Assembly: GCA_028829895.1 (NCBI GenBank)
Contig: CM054177.1
Location: 32,017,064-32,081,063, forward strand
Origin: Sinotaia quadrata
Taxonomy: Eukaryota; Mollusca; Gastropoda; Architaenioglossa; Viviparidae
Reading direction: 5' to 3'
Length of the DNA stretch: 64,000 nucleotides
The translations under genes and the position numbers were made by a program. The notes beneath the pieces are model-generated. The model was not told the origin of the DNA. It saw nothing but the letters and a program-made list of their open reading frames with translations, and ran no database searches. The first letter of the stretch is position 1. Every line of letters begins with the position of its first letter. Positions 1-49,479 of the stretch are shown here, piece after piece.

Positions 1-1638
1 TTTATTTCTGTTGATTTATGTACAAGAGACGATTTTAGTCTGAGTCTGTTGATTATTTATTTTCTAACTTTTTATGTATTGTGGGTGGGGAGGTTTTTTT
101 TTTTTAATATGCAGTTTGTTTTGTATGTTTATTTTGTTGTGAGGTGTAGGTGTTACGGATATGCTGTATTTTGCCACCTATTTTAGTTTACTGTTTCGTT
201 GCCAGATACTTGTGTATCTGAAGATCTATGTAATATGAATTGTGTGCCCTTTTCTTTTCTATTTTTTTAAATTAATAATATTTTTATTGTGGTGTTGCGT
301 TCTCTGTGTTGAAAATGTTTGATGTAGAAAGGGCTGATTGATTGTGCCTAATGGTGTGTACTTCTGTCCTGTTTAAGTTTAGGAGCCGTTTGTAGATTTT
401 ACGGTGGTATTGTAATGAGTGTGTGTGTGTTCTAGTGCGTGATTGTGTTTGCGAAGAGTGTCGAGTCATTTTTGGGAAGGGTAATGTCCACGGTGGGCGG
501 TTGGGATTTTTCGTCCTTAGACATAAGAGTTTATGGAAGAAAAAGCACAACCTCCCCAAACTCGAATATATTTTATATTTATTTATATTTATTTATAATT
601 GCATACTTAAGAAAAAATATCTAGAACATACATAATTTTTTATAATGGAGATAACATATTTATCAGATTAATTTTCCGTGAAAAATGTTTCAAGGGTAGA
701 AGGAAGAAAATTGACGTCATGTGAAAATAATAATACATGTAAAAAGCAGTTTTTAAAACATAGAGAGCAAACTAACTTCACAAGTAAAATTGATAGAGGC
801 AATACAACTATACATCCAGCGAACTTTGGAGTATATATATGGATAGAAACACTTTTTGAAAGCATTCAAATGTAATTATAAATAAAGTACGAAATTGTTT
901 TCATCAGATTGAATATTATATTTCAAATCTTATAACTTTACATCCACGCCATGATCGATATTTATGTCCCCTTATTCGCTTCAGTCACAATCATAGGATT
1001 GACGTTTAAAACGGACCATAAATGGCCTATTGCTGTCTCAAAAACAGTTCACTGGGTATATCGGCGTGGAGGGTAGCAATTTTGAAACTTGTCGATTGCG
1101 AGAGTTTTGTAAAAGGAAATTACTAACCAAAGTAAGTAAGAAATATTATTAAAATGTATTCTTTACATAACAGCTTTTACTCACACACTGACGGGTGTCA
1201 TGGTCGTGAACTAATACGGCATTAAATAAATATAAATTTGTACACACGAAAATGACGCACTGAATACGGCATTAAATAAATAAATATAAATTTGCACAAA
1301 CGAAATTGACGCACTGAATACAATTGTTGTCTGCTAATGATAACATAATGTAAGATTTTTTTTTCCAATTTAGTGAATGCAGTGAGTTGTTGTTGTGACC
1401 TAAATGCATTGTTCTTGTCGACAAGACGTATAATTTTGATTTGTACCGACTGATGGCCCTTGATTAGAGCCTACTTCATTCTTACATTCCTGCCGAATGA
1501 AGGCTTAGACACACAATCCCATTCTATGGTTGGCACAAATGCAGTTTAAGCCGGAAATAATGGCGCTCTGTAAAACTTACTTGAAACCTCAACTGCTGGT
1601 TTGTTCGTTAATGTATTGTCTGAGTACGCACTTTACTG
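1..1638. other. AT-rich stretch, no gene seen
   Basis: No open frame with coding character. Short direct repeats (AATACGGCATTAAATAAATA twice near 1220 and 1265). Confidence 0.5.
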
Positions 1639-1888
1639 GTGAACGACTGCCCTGGTAAATTACTCCAAACTAGCAAAAGTGTTTGGGGAGGGGCTCTCAG
1701 TGCCCATGCATGCTGCTCTCCATATTGTGTGCCTGGTAACGGCAGGAAATAGAATTCTTGCTAACATGACGCACTTGGTGACGTTTGACTACGACCATTT
1801 CAAAGCCAACACCTCTGTGGAGGACCCTGCTGTCAACACTTCAGCATACACATGTTGTAATGCCAGTAAACACAAAGAGTTTATATAA
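1639..1888 (+). CDS. Unrecognised short open frame
   Basis: An open frame after a stop near 1640 reads LVNYSKLAKVFGEGLSV, MHAALHIVCLVTAGN and HLVTFDYDHFKAN, with balanced base composition unlike its surroundings, and runs into the 28-bp minisatellite at 1858. No upstream ATG and no family match. It may be an exon or chance. Confidence 0.2.
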
Positions 1889-2480
1889 TGTTCTAAACAC
1901 AAAGTGTTTATATAATGCCAGTAAACACAAAGAGTTTATATAATGCCAGTAAACACAAAGTGTTTATATAATGCCAGTAAACACAAAGTGTTTATATAAT
2001 GCCAGTAAACACAAAGAGTTTATATAATGCCAGTAAACACAAAGTGTTTATATAATGCCACTACATATAAAGTGTTTATATAATGCCAATAAACACAAAG
2101 TGTTTATATAATGCCAGTAAACACAAAGTGTTTATATAATGCCAGTAAACACAAAGTGTTTATATAATGCTACTAAACACAAAGTGCTCATATAATACAA
2201 CTAAACACAAAAGGTTCATATTACACCAATAAGCACAATGTATTCATTTAGTACCAATAAGCAAAAAGTGTTCATATATTACCCCAAACCCCAAATTGTT
2301 CATATGGTGCCAATAAGCACATAGTGTTGAAATGATGCCAGTAAACAAAACCTGTTCATATAGTGCCACTAAGGCAAAGTGTTCATATGATACCATTAAG
2401 CACAAAGTGTTCATATGATACCATTAAGCACAAAGTGTTCATATGATACCATTAAGCACAAAGTGTTCATTTGATGCCAA
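1858..2480. repeat. 28-bp minisatellite with an inverted repeat in each unit
   Basis: About 12 good copies then decayed ones of TGCCAGTAAACACAAAGTGT plus TTATATAA. TAAACAC-AAA-GTGTTTA can form a hairpin. Confidence 0.9.
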
Positions 2481-3036
2481 TAAATACTGAATTCTCACAG
2501 ATGCCATTTCTGCCTGCTAATCTTTATGGGAGAAAATTCTTACAGAATTAATTAATGCACTTCTACATATAACACTAAATGTAGGTGCTTATGATAGGGT
2601 ATAAAACCACTATATTTATCATGCAGCAGCAAATGTTTGGAACTGATTTATTAAACCATTAAACTTTAAAACATAGAGATAAAAAAACTACCTTTAAAAG
2701 TGACTTTATAAGCACATACATTAGTTTTATATTTATTGGTTTTATCTCTTTCACAAGCACTTACATTTAGTGTTCTAAAACCCTTCATTTAGTTTTTATG
2801 TAATATTTTTATCTCCTTTCAAAGGCACATAAATCTGTTGGGTTTTTTTTTATATGTAGTGGTTTTATCTCATTTCAAAAGCACATAAATCTGTTTTTAT
2901 ATGCATTGGTTTTAGACCTGTGATAAGCTCAATCATTTAGTTTTATGATTCAGTGCACGACACTTGTATGGTTCATGAATATGCTCATGATTCTACGACT
3001 TTAAAAGATTTGCATAATTGTACTCCTGAGGTTTTG

Positions 3037-3038
<2 letters not shown>

Positions 3039-3122
<84 letters not shown>
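3039..3122. repeat. (GT)n microsatellite
   Basis: About 42 uninterrupted GT units. Confidence 0.95.
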
Positions 3123-3124
<2 letters not shown>

Positions 3125-3614
3125 GTTTATCAATTTGATATAAAGTTTTCAAAATACATTTGGGATAATAATAGGAGTTTGTTGGTTGTCATAAAATCTA
3201 AAATATTTTTTAATGGTTTCCTGCGTCATTTGTAAAGGAAAAAGTGTTGCTTATTCCGTCCGATCAAACAAATCACTGAGGGCTGGTAAAAGGTAATTAC
3301 AGACACGCCATTATTAGTTTTTACAATAATAAGTAGTAACAGCAGTTTTAAAATGTGACATCTACTATTTTAAAAAAAATTCAAAAAGTCTCATACAAGT
3401 TATATTATCTGCAATGTAGTCAATATCAGATAAACAATTAGTTTTATTGACACTCCCGACCCGCTTCATGGTTTGAACTAAAAAGGTTTTCCACACTGAT
3501 TTTCTTGAATGGCAACAAGGGAGATAGTACATGGTAGATTAAACTGTGACAGAGTAATTTATAAGATACTAGAGTATACTCTTTGTCACCGCTGTACTCT
3601 GGGGTGACTTTGTG

Positions 3615-3895
3615 TAATGAATGATATCAGTATCACCATTTACTACTATTGAATGATATCAGTATCACCATTTACTACTAGTGAATGATATCAATACACC
3701 GTTTAGTACTAACGAATGATATCAATACACCGTTTAGTACTAACGAATGATATCAATACACCATTTACTACTATTGAATGATATCAATACACCGTTTAGT
3801 ACTAACGAATGATATCAATACACCATTTAGTACTAACGAATGATATCAATATCACCATTTAGTACTATTGAATGATATCAATATCACCAGTTAGT
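3615..3895. repeat. About 31-bp minisatellite
   Basis: Nine units of GAATGATATCAATACACCG plus TTTAGTACTAAC. Confidence 0.9.
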
Positions 3896-4329
3896 TATGA
3901 TATAAAATATCTACAGGTGCCAGTGCACAGTATATATTTCTGCAACTGTTAGCCGATATGCCAGTCCGCCAACGTCGATTCGACTCACTGCCCCCCCCCC
4001 CCCTCTCAGTTATTAAACTGAGAAATAGATTTTATACAATAGGCATATAAATAGATGTAGAGACGGACAGAGAACAAGACATAATCATGAGACTATCACT
4101 ACAAAGTAGATAAAGTACAAACACAAAATTTACTTTTCATTAACAGATACGCAAGACTGAGCAATTAATAAAAGTCTAATACCCGAAAAGTTTAATAATC
4201 TTTAGAGAATCAGCAGAATGTGCTCTACTTCTTGTCTTATGGTGATTTGGGGATTAAAAAATCTGATTAAGTTCAAACCGCACTGTAGTCACTGTCACAA
4301 TCAGGACTTAACTTCAGCTTCAATATGCT

Positions 4330-4645
4330 GGCATACCTCATGCTGGTGATGTTCCATACAACATGGCATGAGGTATGTCATGCTGGTGATGTTCCATACA
4401 ACATGGCATGAGGTATGTCATGCTGGTGATGTTCCATACAACATGGCATGAGGTATGTCATGCTGGTGATGTTCAATACAACATGGCATGAGGTATGTCA
4501 TGCTGGTGATGTTCCATAGGACATGGCATGAGGTATGTCATGCTGGTGATGTTCCATAGGACATGGCATGAGGTATGTCATGCTGGTGATGTTCCATAGG
4601 ACATGGCATGAGGTATGTCATGTTGGTGATGTTCCATAGGACATG
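4330..4645. repeat. 40-bp minisatellite
   Basis: Eight units of CATGCTGGTGATGTTCCATA plus the next 20 bases, with two variants (ACAAC then AGGAC) in blocks. Confidence 0.93.
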
Positions 4646-5743
4646 TCTTAAATAACCAGAATCAGGCACCCAAAGCCCTCATCATAGATTTTAGAATAAG
4701 ATAGAAAATTAGCCAAGAAAGAGACAAACAGACACACCCTGAAACAAGTAATTGCAAGGCCTTAGTATACTGCGGTTTACTTTATTAATAAATACTAATT
4801 TTGGCATATGCCTCTGCAACACAAACTGAAGGCTAAAAATGTTTCAAATAATATAATATTCCTAAGAAACCTAACCATCCAAGGGTCAAGCTAAGGGTCT
4901 CCTGTTTCATATACAACCCATGTTAGGGAGGGATACTTGGTCTCAACCTCGCCCAAAGAGCCGTTTTGTAAAAGGTAAAGAATAGAATTTCTATCATGGT
5001 TTTATTACTCTTGAAACCACACCCTTCTCTACCCATACTCACTCCTGATCTAGTCAAATTAAAATCCATAACCTTCCAACCTACTTTCTGACAGCACACA
5101 TGCAATCCATCCAAAAACTAGTTCGCAATTACATCAGCATAAGAAGTGCATAACACTTAACCAAGGCCAAAACTAAGATTCCAGATCTAATGTTTAAGCC
5201 GACACAATATTTCTTAGAGGTCAGGGTTCCAGTGTTCTACCAGACAATAACAACATCCCTACCCAACAGCTACTACTCACTCAACAGATTAATTTCTCCC
5301 TTCAACCTTGTCCATTGTGGGCTTCACTTCCAAAAATAACTTTATGTAACATTTTTAAATCGTACAAATCACAAATAGTATCACATTTAAAAATAGAGAT
5401 CAAAATATAAAAATGTGGAAAAATTCCCCATTATATGACACTCTTAAATAATAAGTGACAATAAATACTTTATTTAAAGTGTATTTACACCATTACTTAA
5501 GGGGGAAAAGTCAAATAATTTTGTCTTTCTCCCAATCTTTAATTTGTATCGAAGTAATGAAATACTTAATCTTTAAAGGAAAATTTGTTGTCACTAAAAT
5601 TCTCAAAATATTATCAAAATGGTTTCCTTTTCAAAAAAAAATAATTATGAAACTGACATCTATTACAAGTATTTATATGGTGATAGAGAAAGGGAAAATA
5701 GGTTAAGCTTGCAATCTTGCATTCATTTATGATGTCAGTTAAA
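4646..5743. other. No gene seen
   Basis: AT-rich, no supported feature. Confidence 0.5.
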
Positions 5744-5749
5744 TTTATT
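5744..5749 (-). terminator. LGMN: Candidate legumain poly(A) signal
   Basis: AATAAA on the minus strand about 270 bp past the stop codon. Position and motif fit, but nothing else in the sequence confirms the mRNA end. Confidence 0.35.
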
Positions 5750-5805
5750 TGGTCAGGACAGAAGGGGGTGGGGAGGTCTAGAGGAATGGGTGTACGATTT
5801 AGTTT

Positions 5806-5975
5806 TCAATCGATGGAACAATACACAACGAAGCAGGAATTAGTTTTCAATCGATGGAACAATACATAACGAAGCACGAATTAGTTTTCAATCGATGGAA
5901 CAATACATAACGAAGCACGAATTACGAAGTAGTTCAGTCGATGGAACAATACATAACGAAGCACGAATTACGAAG
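5806..5975. repeat. 41-46 bp minisatellite in the legumain 3' flank
   Basis: Four units of TCAATCGATGGAACAATACA plus TAACGAAGCACGAATTA. It probably lies in the legumain 3' untranslated region. Confidence 0.88.
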
Positions 5976-6017
5976 CAAGCATCATCTACTGTTTGCAGGC
6001 ACGTCCATAAATGTCGG

Positions 6018-41849
<35,832 letters not shown>

Positions 41850-42049
41850 CTTGTTTTTGAGTGCAGTCTTGTGCGGCAAAGCAAGTAGATTGTAACGCTG
41901 TAGATATCAGTTATATACACAACTGGCTTTGGGGGGTTAGACGTTCTCCCTTTTCTCTCTCCACTACCTCTCAGGTCCCCGAATAGTTAGATTAGTTTGA
42001 CTATTATTTGGAATCATTTTAGCTGTTTGGACTATTTTGATCACTTTTG

Positions 42050-42505
42050 CTATTTTGTCTATTTTGACCAATTTGACTATTTGGAGTATTGTTACCATTC
42101 TAAAACCTTTTACCAATTTGACTATTTGGAGTATTGTTGCCATTCTAAAACCTTTTACCAATTTGACTATTTGGAGTATTGTTGCCATTCTAAAACCTTT
42201 TACCAATTTGACTATTTGGAGTATTGTTGCCATTCTAAAACCTTTTACCAATTTGACTATTTGGAGTATTGTTACCATTCTAAAACCTTTTACCAATTTG
42301 ACTATTTGGAGTATTGTTGCCATTCTAAAACCTTTTACCAATTTGACTATTTGGAGTATTGTTATCATTCTAAAACCTTTTACCAATTTGACTATTTGGA
42401 GTATTGTTATCATTCTAAAACCTTTTAACTATTTGGAGTATTGTTACCATTCTAAAACCTTTTACCAATTTGACTCTTTGGAGTATTGTTTCCATTCTAA
42501 ACACG
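42050..42505. repeat. 45-bp minisatellite upstream of exon 1
   Basis: Ten units of ACCAATTTGACTATTTGGAG ... ATTCTAAAACCTTTT, about 200 bp upstream of the proximal exon 1. Confidence 0.93.
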
Positions 42506-43159
42506 TTTACCATTTTGATTATTTTGTTCTTTTTTTTTTACTATTTTCATTATTTTTACATTTGTCATTATTTGGAATATTTTAACCATATTTACTATTT
42601 TACTAAAAATTTTTTCTAATTTGAATGTTGCTAATATTTTAACTATTTTTGATTTTTTTAATCTGTTGACTTTCTGACCGTTTGACTATTTTAATATTTT
42701 CTATTTTTTAACACAACATTTACAGCAGAAATGTGGAAGCACTTTTCTGATACGATATTTTCAACAGAAGAATTAAAAAGTTATTTTTACGCAACGTTAT
42801 CAAGAGAGAATGCAAAAATTATTTGGACACAACTTAATAATCAGCAAATCTTATTCATGTTACTGAGCACTTATTCACAAATATTCAAATATTGTTCGCT
42901 TATTGAGCACTACTAATTCACAAAAATTCAAAGGGTGGCGGAATAAATTTGGCTATCCATACTTTTAGACTTAATTGTTATATAAACTGTTAAATTGTCA
43001 AAGTAACCCGACCTTGGGCACTCCTTACGATGGTATTTTTGTATGTGTCAGAGTTGGAGTAAACAACTCAAGTTGAGAATAGGCTAGAAATTGCTGATGC
43101 AATCCAAACCAGTAGTTTTTATTATCCATTGCTTACGATTTACAAGAACGAGAGCAGCC

Positions 43160-43375
43160 AATGTACTGAGATCAAAAGTTTACCTGCTGTAGAGAAATCT
43201 AAAGTCTAATTACTTGAATGGGGAGTTTACCTGCTGTAGAGAAATCTATTGTCTAATCACTTGAATGGGGAGTTTACCTGCTGTAGAGAAATCTATTGTC
43301 TAATCACTTGAATGAGGAGTTTACCTGCTGTAGAGAAATCTATTGTCTAATCACTTGAATGGGGAGTGGCAAGAA
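43160..43375. repeat. 49-bp array inside dispersed repeat copy 2
   Basis: Four units of GTTTACCTGCTGTAGAGAAA ... TCACTTGAATGGGGA. The matching place in copy 1 (near 8895-8945) has one unit. Confidence 0.88.
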
Positions 43376-44039
43376 GTCTAGTCATGAAAGGCGGCCGTTA
43401 GCTTAATGGTGAGTTAACTGACTGATTGAGAGAGAATGGACTTTGAAATACCTCAAGCATCTTGCCTTTGATATGTTATACTTGTGTTTTATGTAGAGAT
43501 GTATTATGTGAGCAGACTATTGTTTCTACAAATTTTTTAACTAAGATATTCCTATATAGTATACTAAACACTTGACATTGTTTCAGTGAATGCGCTCATA
43601 AAATTGATATGCTGTATTTATTATGCTGTTAGCTTGTATCAGGTAATAAATACTGTTGTAGGAAACTCTAAGTTGAGACATGGATGTTATGAGAGAATGG
43701 AGTTAAAGATGAATAAACTGGAAACTTAGCACTTGTTCCCTGATTATATTTTACAGGGAATAAGTGGCCTTTCCTTGTTTTACCTTAAACTCCTGGTTTA
43801 CTGATTATAAACCGCTATGACCATAGCAGTCATGAAAAGTATCTACCGTAGTGTGTGAATGTAAGGAATACTGTCAGTCTGTTGATGAATGGTAGCAAAG
43901 TGTGCTGACTACATCATGGAATTTTTGGTACAAGGAAGTTACTGGAAATCGCTACAATTATTGTTCTGCTTGAGGGAGCTAATACATTAAAGGAGCACCC
44001 AGGTTAGCCTCAAGAGAATAGCTGCTAATCAGTGTTCTA

Positions 44040-44262
44040 CAATGCGAGAGGGAATCACATGGAATTGACAGCAATAGGCAAACAATAAACTGTTACATTA
44101 TTATGATCACATGGAATTGACAGCAATAGGCAAACAATAAACTGTTACATTATTATGATCACATGGAATTGACAGCAATAGGCAAACAATAAACTGTTAC
44201 ATTATGATCACATGGAATTGACAGTAATAGGTATAAACAATAAACTGTTACATTATTATGAA
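44040..44262. repeat. About 55-bp array inside dispersed repeat copy 2
   Basis: Four units of ATCACATGGAATTGACAGCA ... AACTGTTACATTATTATG. Copy 1 has a single unit near 8200-8230. Confidence 0.88.
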
Positions 44263-44934
44263 AAAGCACGTGAACGAACTATAGTAGCTTTGGCGAGACA
44301 AAGTTATGTACAAACTATTATCATTTATCTCTAATAACTAAAATTCTGTTCTCTAATAAGAACTATCCTGTGATTTGTATTGACACTAATCTGTTGAATT
44401 GTGTTTTAGGTCATACGATATAGGTATTAAAATTATTCAAATGTGATTTCATGGAAATATTGATGTCAAGTAATCTTTTTCATTGAATTGTATATTTGAT
44501 TGTTGATTTATTAAATTTATTGACCTTCGTACACATATTGATAATCAAATGTTGTAAAGACAGTGGGTGGATGGGAGCTCGCTAAATATAGACTACGACA
44601 GATTTGTCTTCTCCTTTACTAAGACGTTTTCCACCTATGGAAATATTGTGTGACGGTAAATGTTTCTTAATGTTGTGAAAAAGAGGAAACGTTTACAGCG
44701 CCCGTTTATCTGCCAAGTGAGAGAGACGAGTGGTGTTTTCTGGAGAATTAGTAACAACATAAATTAAGATTCTCCTCACGTTTAATTAGTTGTGGATAAT
44801 TAATTAATAATAATAACCATTAACTAGGTGGCGTTGGCGACACAGAATGTTATTTTGTTATTGAGCACTTCATTCACAAAATATTTAATTTTTTATCTTA
44901 TGAATACTGTACTCATTCATCAACAAACTTTGTT

Positions 44935-45155
44935 TTCAAAATTATTCTCTAAACATCTGAATGACATGAATTACATATCAAAATTATTCTCTAAAGATCT
45001 GAATGACATGAATTACATATCAAAATTATTCTCTAAACATCTGAATGACATGAATTACATATCAAAATTATTCTCTAAAGATCTGAATGACATGAATTAC
45101 ATATCAAAATTATTCTCTAAACATCTGAATGACATGAATTACATATCAAAATTTT
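44935..45155. repeat. 42-bp minisatellite with alternating variants
   Basis: Five units of TTCTCTAAACATCTGAATGA ..., alternating AAACAT and AAAGAT, so the true period is 84 bp. Confidence 0.92.
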
Positions 45156-45639
45156 ATCAACACAAGTTATAGAAGTACGGTATGGTGTTGCACATTAAAT
45201 TCAGCAAACAATAAAGTGAGAGAGTTAGCAGCTCTAGGTACCACACCGAACACGACTGTCCTCACTTCCATTACAAGAATTGCGCCATACAGTGATAACG
45301 TCTCCATGTTTTATCACTAATTCATTAACATTAACGTTAATCTCTTCTCGTCTTCAAACGCACCACATGTACCCATCATGCCTAACTGTCCACTCATTTC
45401 CATACTTTATTAAAAAATTTAAATAGCAATCATTTAACTGTGAAACAATTCCAACTACCGAGTTTACGTGAAATCCTGGACAAATAATTATCGTTCATTA
45501 AACTGTGTTTCGAATTAGAGTTGTCTCCCTACACAAAATACTGACAGACAGTAAATATTATAATGTGTCATTGTGTCACGAATTCCAGCTGTCCCCAAAA
45601 TACTGACAGTAAATATTTCAATATAGCTGCGTGTCACGT

Positions 45640-45845
45640 GATCTCATTTTGTAGCTATGAGTTTTTAATCACATTTTCAACTATGAGTTTTTAATCACAT
45701 TTTGTAGCTATGAGTTTTTAATCACATTTTCAACTATGAGTTTTTAATCACATTTTGTAGCTATGAGTTTTTAATCACATTTTCAACTATGAGTTTTTAA
45801 TCACATTTTCAACTATGAGTTTTTAATCACATTTTCAGCTATGAG
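45640..45845. repeat. 29-bp minisatellite
   Basis: Seven units of CTATGAGTTTTTAATCACAT plus TTTCAA or TTTGTAG. Confidence 0.92.
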
Positions 45846-46064
45846 CTATAAGACGGCAATTGTGAAATGATTTAGTGAGTTTAGAAGCATTCTATTTTTA
45901 TTATAAAATCTTATAATAAAATGTATACTAATTTTTCTCTTCCAATCTCAAAATTTCTTGAATTGTAATTTACAGACCTTTAATTTGCACTTTTTATAAG
46001 TGTGTCAAACCCCAAAAACGTAAACAGTAAAACATTTAAACACATTTAACTGCATGTTTATATG

Positions 46065-46290
46065 CTAGTGTAAAACATTATAGGTATTGGATTTAGTGTA
46101 TGTGTATGATTTTTATCTAATTCTACAAAACATTATAGGTATTGGATTTAGTGTATCTGTATGATTTTTATCTAATTCTACAAAACATTATAGGTATTGG
46201 ATTTAGTGTATGTGTATGATTTTTATCTAATTCTACAAAACATTATAGGTATTGGATTTAGTGTATGTGTATGATTTTTATCTAATTCTA
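46065..46290. repeat. 56-bp minisatellite
   Basis: Four units of AAAACATTATAGGTATTGGA ... TTTATCTAATTCTAC. Confidence 0.92.
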
Positions 46291-46574
46291 CAAAAAAAAT
46301 AGCAAGAGATAAAAACGTAGTTTTAAGAAAAACTGATATGATAGAAAGAGTTAAATGGAATATGTTGTCTGTATTTTATAACTAACATTATATCAGTTCT
46401 TGGTTTTATTTATTTATATTTATTTTGTAGTTAAGCCACAAATTTAAGCCTGATCCTTCATGACCTGTGAAAAAATATTTCAATATAAGATACACGTGTT
46501 CTTAACGAAACTTGAGCGAAAGGATCTTAAAACAGCACTAAACTTTCAATGACTGCAAACTGTTCTGTTTAGTT

Positions 46575-46910
46575 TTCAGGAAATTCACTGACAATGGCCT
46601 AGAAAAACCAAGGCATTTACTGAAAATGGCCTAGAAAAACCAAGGCATTCACTGACAATGGCCTAGAAAAACCAAGGCATTCACTGACAATGGCCTAGAA
46701 AAACCAAGGCATTCACTGACAATGGCCTAGAAAAACCAAGGCATTCACTGACAATGGCCTAGAAAAACCAAGGCATTCACTGACAATGGCCTAGAAAAAC
46801 CAAGGCATTCACTGACAATGGCCTAGAAAAACCAAGGCATTCACTGACAATTGCCTAGAAAACCAATCATTCACTCACAATGGCCTAGAAAACCAAGGCG
46901 TTCATTAAAG
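46575..46910. repeat. 32-bp minisatellite
   Basis: Ten units of GGCATTCACTGACAATGGCC plus TAGAAAAACCAA. Confidence 0.93.
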
Positions 46911-47269
46911 TGATTGAATGCAACGCCACACTAAATGAACCCGACCTACCTGTCTCCAGATTGGGACTCTTACCCCATAACTAAATATAGTCAGCGTTAT
47001 TTATGAGTATCAAATTATATGTGGTACACTGTTTTATTATACTGGAGAATTCTTAAATTAAATCATCATGAGTACCACTTTAATGGAACACTTTCCCAAT
47101 GGTGTAACAAGACACGCGTTTTCAAAGTAAATTCAAATACCTTTCTTCAACACAAACTATTTTGTTTTCTATTAAGACTCAATTTTTACTGAACTATAAA
47201 TAACTCTTTTAACCATTGATTGTTCCGCCATTCCAACAATATTTACCTAGTAATTTACTAAATTACTAA

Positions 47270-47600
47270 TTTACATGCAGAATTGTGTGTTGATTATTTT
47301 TTACATGCAGATTGTGTGTTGATTATTTTTTACATGCAGAATTGTGTGTTGATTATTTTTTACATGCAGAATTGTGTGTTGATTATTTTTTACATGCAGA
47401 TTGTGTGTTGATTATTTTTTACATGCAGATTGTGTGTTGATTATTTTTTACATGCAGAATTGTGCGTTGATTATTTTTTACATGCAGAATTGTGTGTTGA
47501 TTATTTTTTACATGCAAAATTGTGTGTTGAATATTTTTTTACATGCAGAATTGTGTGTTGATTATTTTTTACATGCAAAATTGTGTGTTGAATATTTTTT
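47270..47600. repeat. 30-bp minisatellite
   Basis: Eleven units of TGCAGAATTGTGTGTTGATT plus ATTTTTTACA. Confidence 0.93.
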
Positions 47601-47689
47601 AATTGGTTTACTTTAATGGTGATGGTGTGATGCTGGCGTATTGGTAACGGGTCAAAGACTTGTTACTGTATATGACAAGAAATCAGGTT

Positions 47690-48130
47690 TTAAGCTTCAA
47701 AGAATACGTTCACAATATCAAGTGACGTAACACTACTGTACCTAAGTATGCCATGACAGTGTCAAGTGACATAACTCTACTCTACCTAAGTATGCGGTGG
47801 CAGTAGAAAGTGACGTTACGCTATAAAAGAGAATGCGGTGAGTGTCAAGCAACATAACACTATTACAAGAATGCGGTGAGTGTCAAGCAACGTTACACTA
47901 TAATAAAAATGCGGTGAGTGTCAAGCAACGTTACACTATCATAAGAATGCATTGAGTTTCAAGCAACGTAACACTATCATAAGAATGCGGTGAGTGTCGA
48001 GCAACGTTACACTATCATAAGAATGCGGTGAGTGTCAAGCAACGTTACACTATCATAAGAATGCGGTGAGTGTCAAGCAACATATCACTATCATAAGAAT
48101 GCGGTGAGTGTCAAGCAACGTTACACTCTA
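47690..48130. repeat. 38-bp minisatellite
   Basis: About ten units of AATGCGGTGAGTGTCAAGCA plus ACGTTACACTATCATAAG. Confidence 0.92.
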
Positions 48131-48264
48131 TTAATGAGAGAATATCTTCTATATACACCTATGCTAATGCCGTAAATATAAGAACGTAGGCCCTAAGTTA
48201 TAATTTAACAACAAGAGCAAAACCCATGAGAAGCTAGTTTGCGTTTCTAATCCTATTTGTCATC

Positions 48265-48425
48265 TGCTTCTACAGACCTCATTCGGGTTACTATTAATGT
48301 TTATCATTTTCTTCTACAGACCTCATTCGGGTTACTATTAATGTTTATCATTTTCTTCTACAGACCTCATTCGGGTTACTATTAATGTTTATCATTTTCT
48401 TCTACAGACCACATTCGGGTTGTTA
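48265..48425. repeat. 44-bp repeats
   Basis: Four units of CTACAGACCTCATTCGGGTT plus ACTATTAATG and TTTATCATTTTCTT. Confidence 0.92.
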
Positions 48426-49479
48426 ATATTGTTTTTCAATTGTGTTGCATCATTTTCACTGAATGCAGTAAATTGAGAATGTTGTAGATTTCGACACTAA
48501 AGCTCACTTATTTTTCTTTTGTTTTTTCATTTTCTTTAGACTGCGTGACATGCTTGAAACCAGCCAGTTTATGATTAAAATTTGTCAACAATTTAAATAC
48601 TTGATCAATTTAGCGTAACCTATTTCTCTTTAAAGTATTTACAAACTCGACAGTTTGTTTGTCGAACTGAACTGACGGAAATTCCAGTTTTGTGGAGAGG
48701 CACAAAGGGAAAACATGAATGCAGCAAGGAGTGGGTTTGTTTTGTACAGTTATCTTTCAGTTAATATAATCTAAATGGGTGACCTATATTAACGGGCATT
48801 ACACTTTCAACTATAAGCCTACTGAAAGGGATCTTTTGACTGTAATCTATTTGATGCTCTATTTAAAAATGTCACTTGATATTTATTTTGTTATTTCAAG
48901 CAGCAAGTTGTTTCTACAGAAATTCTTATTGGCGAGGTGTGTTTGTGTTGTAGAGATGAGTCTGTGACTGAGAGAACGTCTTTGGTTCCAACCTTATATA
49001 TAGCTCTTTCGAAACACCACCGCGCTTTCTGGTGCTTATCATGCACTTGGGCCTGGGTGTGGCAATTGTCAGATTTCCTTGGAAATTCTTTGTAACAATA
49101 GGCTGCAAAGATTTAAGCAGCATCACTCAGAGCAACGGTCTCAGTTCGCTGAAGTAACGAACTTTCAGTCATTTTCTAGTTTACAGTTCATTTCACTTTC
49201 ATGTGTTGCCTTATTTTCAGTCATTTTCTAGTTTACAGTTCATTTCACTTTCAGTGTTATTTTCAATTTCTCAATCTCAGCATACGGTGCAATGCACGAC
49301 TGAGCTGAGGGGAAAACCCACAAGTCCTAATGTCTTATCTAGAAGTTAAGAGTAAACATGACCCAGTTATCTTTGAGGTAAAATAAACAAATTCCACTGG
49401 TCACGTGACCGCCACACTGCGCGCACGTTCTGCACACTCCAGAGCGAATCTTTGTGATAATTATATACAATCGTTTCTT

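Larger units (their letters stand above)
42944..44745 (-). mobile_element. Dispersed repeat element, copy 2 (inverted)
   Basis: Inverted, diverged copy of 7750-9198. It is longer because two stretches that are single in copy 1 have become four-fold tandem arrays here (43160-43375 and 44040-44262). Confidence 0.75.

Noticed and set aside
3955..3995. tRNA-like CGTCGATTCGACTC, possible SINE B box
   Set aside because: No matching A box at the right distance and no cloverleaf.
41964..42585. Long open frames on both strands (up to 182 codons)
   Set aside because: They are translations of a 45-bp tandem repeat; the period is a multiple of three so any stop-free frame stays open.
43390..43425. A-box-like TTAGCTTAATGG
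   Set aside because: Part of the dispersed repeat; no B box follows at tRNA spacing.
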